Shown: piece by piece, positions 5,797 through 8,663 of the stretch
Layout of the letters: each line of letters begins with the position of its first letter
Position numbering within the stretch: position 1 is the stretch's first letter
Assembly (NCBI GenBank): GCA_016220045.1
Contig: JACRIP010000366.1
Coordinates: 1 to 8,663, forward strand
DNA from: Planctomycetota bacterium
GTDB lineage: Bacteria; Planctomycetota; MHYJ01; WSZJ01; JACPWG01
Direction: 5' to 3'
Length of the DNA: 8,663 nucleotides
Translations under genes and position numbers: made by a program
The notes under the pieces: model-generated
What the model saw: only the letters and a program-made list of their open reading frames with translations
Told to the model about the DNA's origin: nothing
Databases searched by the model: none

Positions 5797-8076
5797 GGCG
5801 CGCGCGGGGTCGGCGCTCGCGGCGGCGCGCGCCTCCAGATCGGCGGCCGCCTGCTCCTGCGCCCGGCGCCCCTCCGCGGCCGCGGTCGGCGGGTCGAGGG
5901 CGGCGATGCGTTCGAACCAGGTCCGGAAAACCGCCGCCAGCTCCGATTCGGGCGCCCGCTCGAGCGCGCGCGTGCACTCCTCGCGCCCGGTGCGCAGCAG
6001 GTCCTGCGGGCAGCGCGCCAGGCCGACGAGAAAGTGCGCCAGCGCGCGCTCGGCCGCGGCCCGGCGCAGGTAGCCGCCCGCGTAGTCGGGCCGCGCGGCC
6101 ACGGCCCGCCCGAAGGCGTCGATCGCGGCCTGGTATTCGGCCGGCGCGGCCGGGTCCACCGCCCCGATCCGGCGGCGCAGCTCGGCGCGCGCGAGCAGCA
6201 CGTCCCCCCACGCGAGGAGGAGGTCGCAGCCCCCCGCGGCGAGACCCGGCTCGAGCGCGGCGGCCGCCTGCGCCAGGGTGGGCTCCGGATCGGCGCCCGT
6301 CGCCTGCTCGTGCGCGGCCCGGGTCAACAGCGCCTGGGCGCGGAGCACGGGCGCGTCGGTCGCGGGCGCCCCGGCCGCGCCGGCGGCATCCGCCAGGCGC
6401 AGCGCGCGCTCCAGGTGCGGCATGGGGTTATTCCCCGAGAGCGTGGCCTCGACCGCCAGGGCCTGGAGGATACGCGCTTCCCAGATCAGGTGGCGTGCCC
6501 CCTTTTCGCGCCGCCCGGCCAGCTCCTCCAGCGCGGCCAGCGCGCCGGCAAAGTCGCGCGCCAGGTAATGGGCCTCGACCCGAAGCAGGCCGACGTCGGG
6601 CTCGATCACGCCCGCCTGCCACGCGCGGTCCAGATGCGCCGCCGCCTCCCCCGCCCGGTGCGCAAAGAGCGCGTCCAGCCCCGCGGCGACGGCGTCCGGG
6701 CCCGGCCGGCGGTCCGCGGCCGTCCGCATGCGCCCGAACGCATCCAGGGCCTCCTCGCGGCAGCGCCGGGATTCCGGGGCTTCGGGCAGGGGCGGCGCGA
6801 GTTCGAGCAGCCCGTCGCACACCGCGGGCGGAGGCAGCTCGCGCGCCGCCGCGTAGCGCGTCAGGAGCACGCGGCCGCGCCAGTAGTGGCCCGTCGCGGC
6901 CGCGGGCAGGGTCGCCACCGCGCGCTCCGCCGCGGCTTCCGCCTCCGGCAAACGCCCGAGCAGGAGTTCCCGTTCGGCGAGGTCGGCGGCCGCTTGACCC
7001 CGCGCCGCCCGCCTCACGTCCGCGGAGCCGAGAGCCAGACCGACGCCCAGGGGGCCCCCGAGCGCCACCACCGCGATCAGGGCGGCGGCCGCGGGCCGGC
7101 GCCGCGCCCAGCGCCAGAGGCGTTCCCCCCTTCCGACCCGGCGCGCGTGGATCGGTTCGCCCCGCCGCCAGCGCTCCAGGTCCTCCGCGAGCGCCGCCGC
7201 CGCTGGGTAGCGCCGGCCCGGCTCGCGCGCCAGGCAATGCAGGATCACGGTCTCCAGGTCCCGGTCGAGCCGCGGGCTCCACCGCCGGGGCGGGGGCGGG
7301 TCCTCCTGCGTGACGCGCACGAGGAGTTCGGCGATGGTCGCCCCCTCGTGCGGCGCCCGCCCGGTCGTCAGGTAATACAGCGTTGCCCCGAGTCCGTACA
7401 CGTCCGCGAGCGGACCTGCCTGCCCGCTCGCCTGCTCCGGCGCCATGAAACCCGGCGTGCCGAGCGCAGTCCCGGTCTGCGTCAACTGCGGCGCGTCGAC
7501 GGCGCGCGCCAGCCCGAAGTCGACCAGCACCGGCTTGCCCTCCCGGGTGAGGAGGATGTTCGAGGGCTTGACGTCGCGATGGATCACGCCGCGCTCGTGG
7601 GCGTGGGCCAGCGCGCGCGCCGTTTCGCCGATCACCTCGGCCGCGCGCTCGGGCGCGAGCTGCACGCGCTGCAGCGGCTCGCCGTCGATCCACTGCAGCG
7701 CGATGAACGGGCGCCCGGCGTGCTCGCCGGTCTCGAAGACTTTCGCGATGCCGGGGTGATCCAGGCGGGCGGCCGAACGGGCCTCGAGGAGGAAGCGGTC
7801 CAGGTCGCCGACGCCGCCCTTCAGGAACTTGAGCGCCACCCAGCGGCCCAGGTCTTCCTGCCAGGCGCGGACGACCTCCCCCATGCCGCCGACGCCCGCG
7901 GTCGCGATCAGGAGGTAGCCGCCGAAGTGCCGCTCGGGGTCGCTGCGCGCCGCGGCGACCTCGGGGGGTTCCCCGACGCTCGGCCGGGTATCGGCGGAGA
8001 AGACGGAACGCGCGAGGCGTGCGGCACGCGGGTAGTCGAGGCGGGTGGGTTCGCTGGGATCGGTGGATTCGCTCAT
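5794..8076 (-). CDS. Transmembrane Hanks-type Ser/Thr protein kinase with TPR region
   Basis: A 760-residue kinase that phosphorylates Ser or Thr on partner proteins. After a Pro/Ser-rich leader (1-53) the kinase domain spans about 54-305 and is complete: glycine loop AGVGGMGEV (60-68), beta-3 Lys83, alpha-C Glu98, catalytic HRDVKPSN (166-173), DFG (186-188), Thr-rich activation segment, APE (212-214), and Asp225 of DVYGLG. A juxtamembrane basic stretch (RRRP, 325-328) and one membrane helix (about 329-350) follow, then TPR-like helices to the end. The kinase thus faces the cytoplasm and the TPR part the periplasm. The ATG at 8076 gives the complete domain, but no clear ribosome site precedes it; a GCAGG-ATA-CCTGC dyad is there instead. 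It is the first gene of the kinase-TPR-sigma operon. The chain ends at a TAG beyond which the frame continues into the TPR block, so it may be truncated. Confidence 0.92.
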   Translation of the reverse strand: MSESTDPSEPTRLDYPRAARLARSVFSADTRPSVGEPPEVAAARSDPERHFGGYLLIATAGVGGMGEVVRAWQEDLGRWVALKFLKGGVGDLDRFLLEARSAARLDHPGIAKVFETGEHAGRPFIALQWIDGEPLQRVQLAPERAAEVIGETARALAHAHERGVIHRDVKPSNILLTREGKPVLVDFGLARAVDAPQLTQTGTALGTPGFMAPEQASGQAGPLADVYGLGATLYYLTTGRAPHEGATIAELLVRVTQEDPPPPRRWSPRLDRDLETVILHCLAREPGRRYPAAAALAEDLERWRRGEPIHARRVGRGERLWRWARRRPAAAALIAVVALGGPLGVGLALGSADVRRAARGQAAADLAERELLLGRLPEAEAAAERAVATLPAAATGHYWRGRVLLTRYAAARELPPPAVCDGLLELAPPLPEAPESRRCREEALDAFGRMRTAADRRPGPDAVAAGLDALFAHRAGEAAAHLDRAWQAGVIEPDVGLLRVEAHYLARDFAGALAALEELAGRREKGARHLIWEARILQALAVEATLSGNNPMPHLERALRLADAAGAAGAPATDAPVLRAQALLTRAAHEQATGADPEPTLAQAAAALEPGLAAGGCDLLLAWGDVLLARAELRRRIGAVDPAAPAEYQAAIDAFGRAVAARPDYAGGYLRRAAAERALAHFLVGLARCPQDLLRTGREECTRALERAPESELAAVFRTWFERIAALDPPTAAAEGRRAQEQAAADLEARAAASADPARA

Positions 8077-8081
8077 GCGGT

Positions 8082-8094
8082 GCAGGATACCTGC
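8082..8094. promoter_or_regulatory. Dyad directly before the kinase start
   Basis: GCAGG-ATA-CCTGC is a perfect 5-base dyad ending 5 bases before the kinase ATG, where a ribosome site would be expected. A second dyad, GGTCC (8129-8133) with GGACC (8143-8147), lies just upstream. Either may be an operator for this operon or a leader hairpin. Both are short and could be chance in such GC-rich DNA. Confidence 0.3.
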
Positions 8095-8174
8095 GGCGGC
8101 CGGACCCGGTCAAGGCATCGAGGGTGCAGGTCCGTAGTTGCAGGACCGGCGCGGCCCCAGTGGCTCGCGAAAAG

Positions 8175-8348
8175 ACGGGAACACGAAGGGCCACGAAGCG
8201 GGAACCACGAAGCGCCACGACATGGGCCGGGACGGGCCGCGCGGGCTGGGAATGCCGAGTCGCGCTCCGCCGGCGATTCGCGCGGCCCGGCCCGGCCCCC
8301 CTTGGAGGCCCTTCGTGCTTCCCGGATTCGTGGCCCTTCGTGTTCCGT
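8175..8348. repeat. Nested 174-base palindromic element
   Basis: The outer arms 8175-8212 and 8311-8348 are inverted repeats with only a few mismatches and one one-base gap; both contain CACGAAGGGCCACGAA or its complement. A second pair of arms, 8224-8243 and 8279-8298, matches at 19 of 20 positions. An inner pair, GAATGCCG (8250-8257) with CGGCGATTC (8271-8279), nearly closes the loop. The outer arms contain short direct repeats (CACGAAG, three times in the left arm). There is no coding signal and no obvious target duplication. It is a MITE-like or REP-like dispersed element, or a very long RNA hairpin, in the divergent interval upstream of the kinase. Confidence 0.75.
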
Positions 8349-8421
8349 CATCTCACGCCCGCGCAGGCGGGTGCGACGAGGCCGACAACAACGGACATGC
8401 CAGGCATCGAGAATTCTTTAA

Positions 8422-8442
8422 ACGACCCGCCCGGGAGGTCGT
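8422..8442. promoter_or_regulatory. Dyad after an AT-rich tract, upstream of the last gene
   Basis: ACGACC (8422-8427) pairs with GGTCGT (8437-8442) around nine bases, just after GAATTCTTTAAAC (8410-8422), the only AT-rich tract in the region. It lies about 70 bases before the start of the last gene. A promoter with an operator is possible, but no standard -35 and -10 pair is evident. Confidence 0.25.
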
Positions 8443-8509
8443 ACGGAGGGGTGAAGGGCCTGCGGAATGCCGCGGGACGCGAAGAATGAGAAGATTGGAG
8501 GATCGACCG

Positions 8510-8663
8510 ATGAAGCGGAACAACGCATGGATGATCGCCCTGGTGAGTCTGAGTCTGGTGGCGGCCCCGGCATGGGCCGACGGCCCGAAGCCGCGGCCGA
8601 AGCCGGCGGACACGACCGTCCACCCGCAGCCGAAGCCGGCGAAACCGGCGGACACGGTCCCGG
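8510..8663 (+). CDS. Secreted Lys/Pro-rich protein, N-terminal part (cut by window end)
   Basis: The first 51 codons of a gene that runs off the right edge. The start ATG at 8510 is backed by GGAGG (8497-8501) 8 bases upstream. Residues 1-23 form a signal peptide: MKRNN, then the hydrophobic stretch MIALVSLSLVAAPA, with cleavage predicted after AWA (21-23). The mature part starts DGPKPRPKPADTTVHPQPKP and repeats the motif KPADT twice within the visible part, so it is a low-complexity, basic, Pro-rich exported protein. The function cannot be told. It is transcribed divergently from the kinase operon. Confidence 0.75.
   Translation, partial: MKRNNAWMIALVSLSLVAAPAWADGPKPRPKPADTTVHPQPKPAKPADTVP

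Noticed and set aside
3357..7313. Very long plus-strand open frame (over 1,300 codons) opposite the sigma, TPR and kinase genes
   Set aside because: Its product is almost only Arg, Pro, Ala and Gly without domain signals, as expected antisense to GC-rich genes, while the minus strand encodes complete kinase and sigma motifs.
4654..8421. Second long plus-strand open frame (over 1,200 codons) opposite the kinase operon
   Set aside because: It is also an antisense shadow: Arg/Gly/Ala-rich, crosses gene borders and the nested palindrome, with no ribosome site or recognisable domain.

Overview
This is a very GC-rich stretch (third codon positions are mostly G or C) that looks like a planctomycete or a close relative. 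That is inference: a Hanks-type Ser/Thr kinase with a TPR tail sits in one operon with an ECF-like sigma factor, small secreted Cys-rich and Lys/Pro-rich proteins flank it, and the intergenic DNA is full of dispersed GC-rich palindromes. No marker gene fixes the taxonomy, and I see no rRNA, tRNA or CRISPR array.

Left part, plus strand (1-3760). A secreted Cys-rich, probably metal-binding protein (158-637) is followed by about 290 bases without a gene that hold a 35-bp-arm hairpin (776-866). Then come two overlapping membrane-protein genes: a zinc-ribbon plus two-helix protein (about 926-2248, start uncertain) and a three-helix protein with a pseudopilin-like tail (2245-3027, ATGA overlap). 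The stop codon of the second lies in a CTAG that is the target site of two tandem MITE-like elements (3028-3141 and 3146-3248). Each element carries a different GC-rich palindrome. After another palindrome comes a short uncharacterised gene (3344-3760).

Right part, minus strand (8076 down to about 3828). This is a signalling operon in transcription order: a transmembrane Ser/Thr kinase with the start of a TPR region (8076-5794), a long TPR block (5757-4711), an ECF-like sigma factor (GTG start, 4721-3975) and perhaps a 37-residue ORF (3941-3828). The kinase and TPR parts are in the same frame and separated by a single TAG codon (5794-5796). Read through, or with that one base changed, they form one protein of about 1,120 residues. 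The plausible circuit is a membrane kinase with a sensory or protein-binding TPR tail that controls its own sigma factor; no anti-sigma gene is visible.

Right end (8077-8663). The divergent intergenic region holds small dyads next to the kinase start and a nested 174-base palindromic element (8175-8348). It ends with the beginning of another secreted small protein (8510 onward, cut by the window edge).
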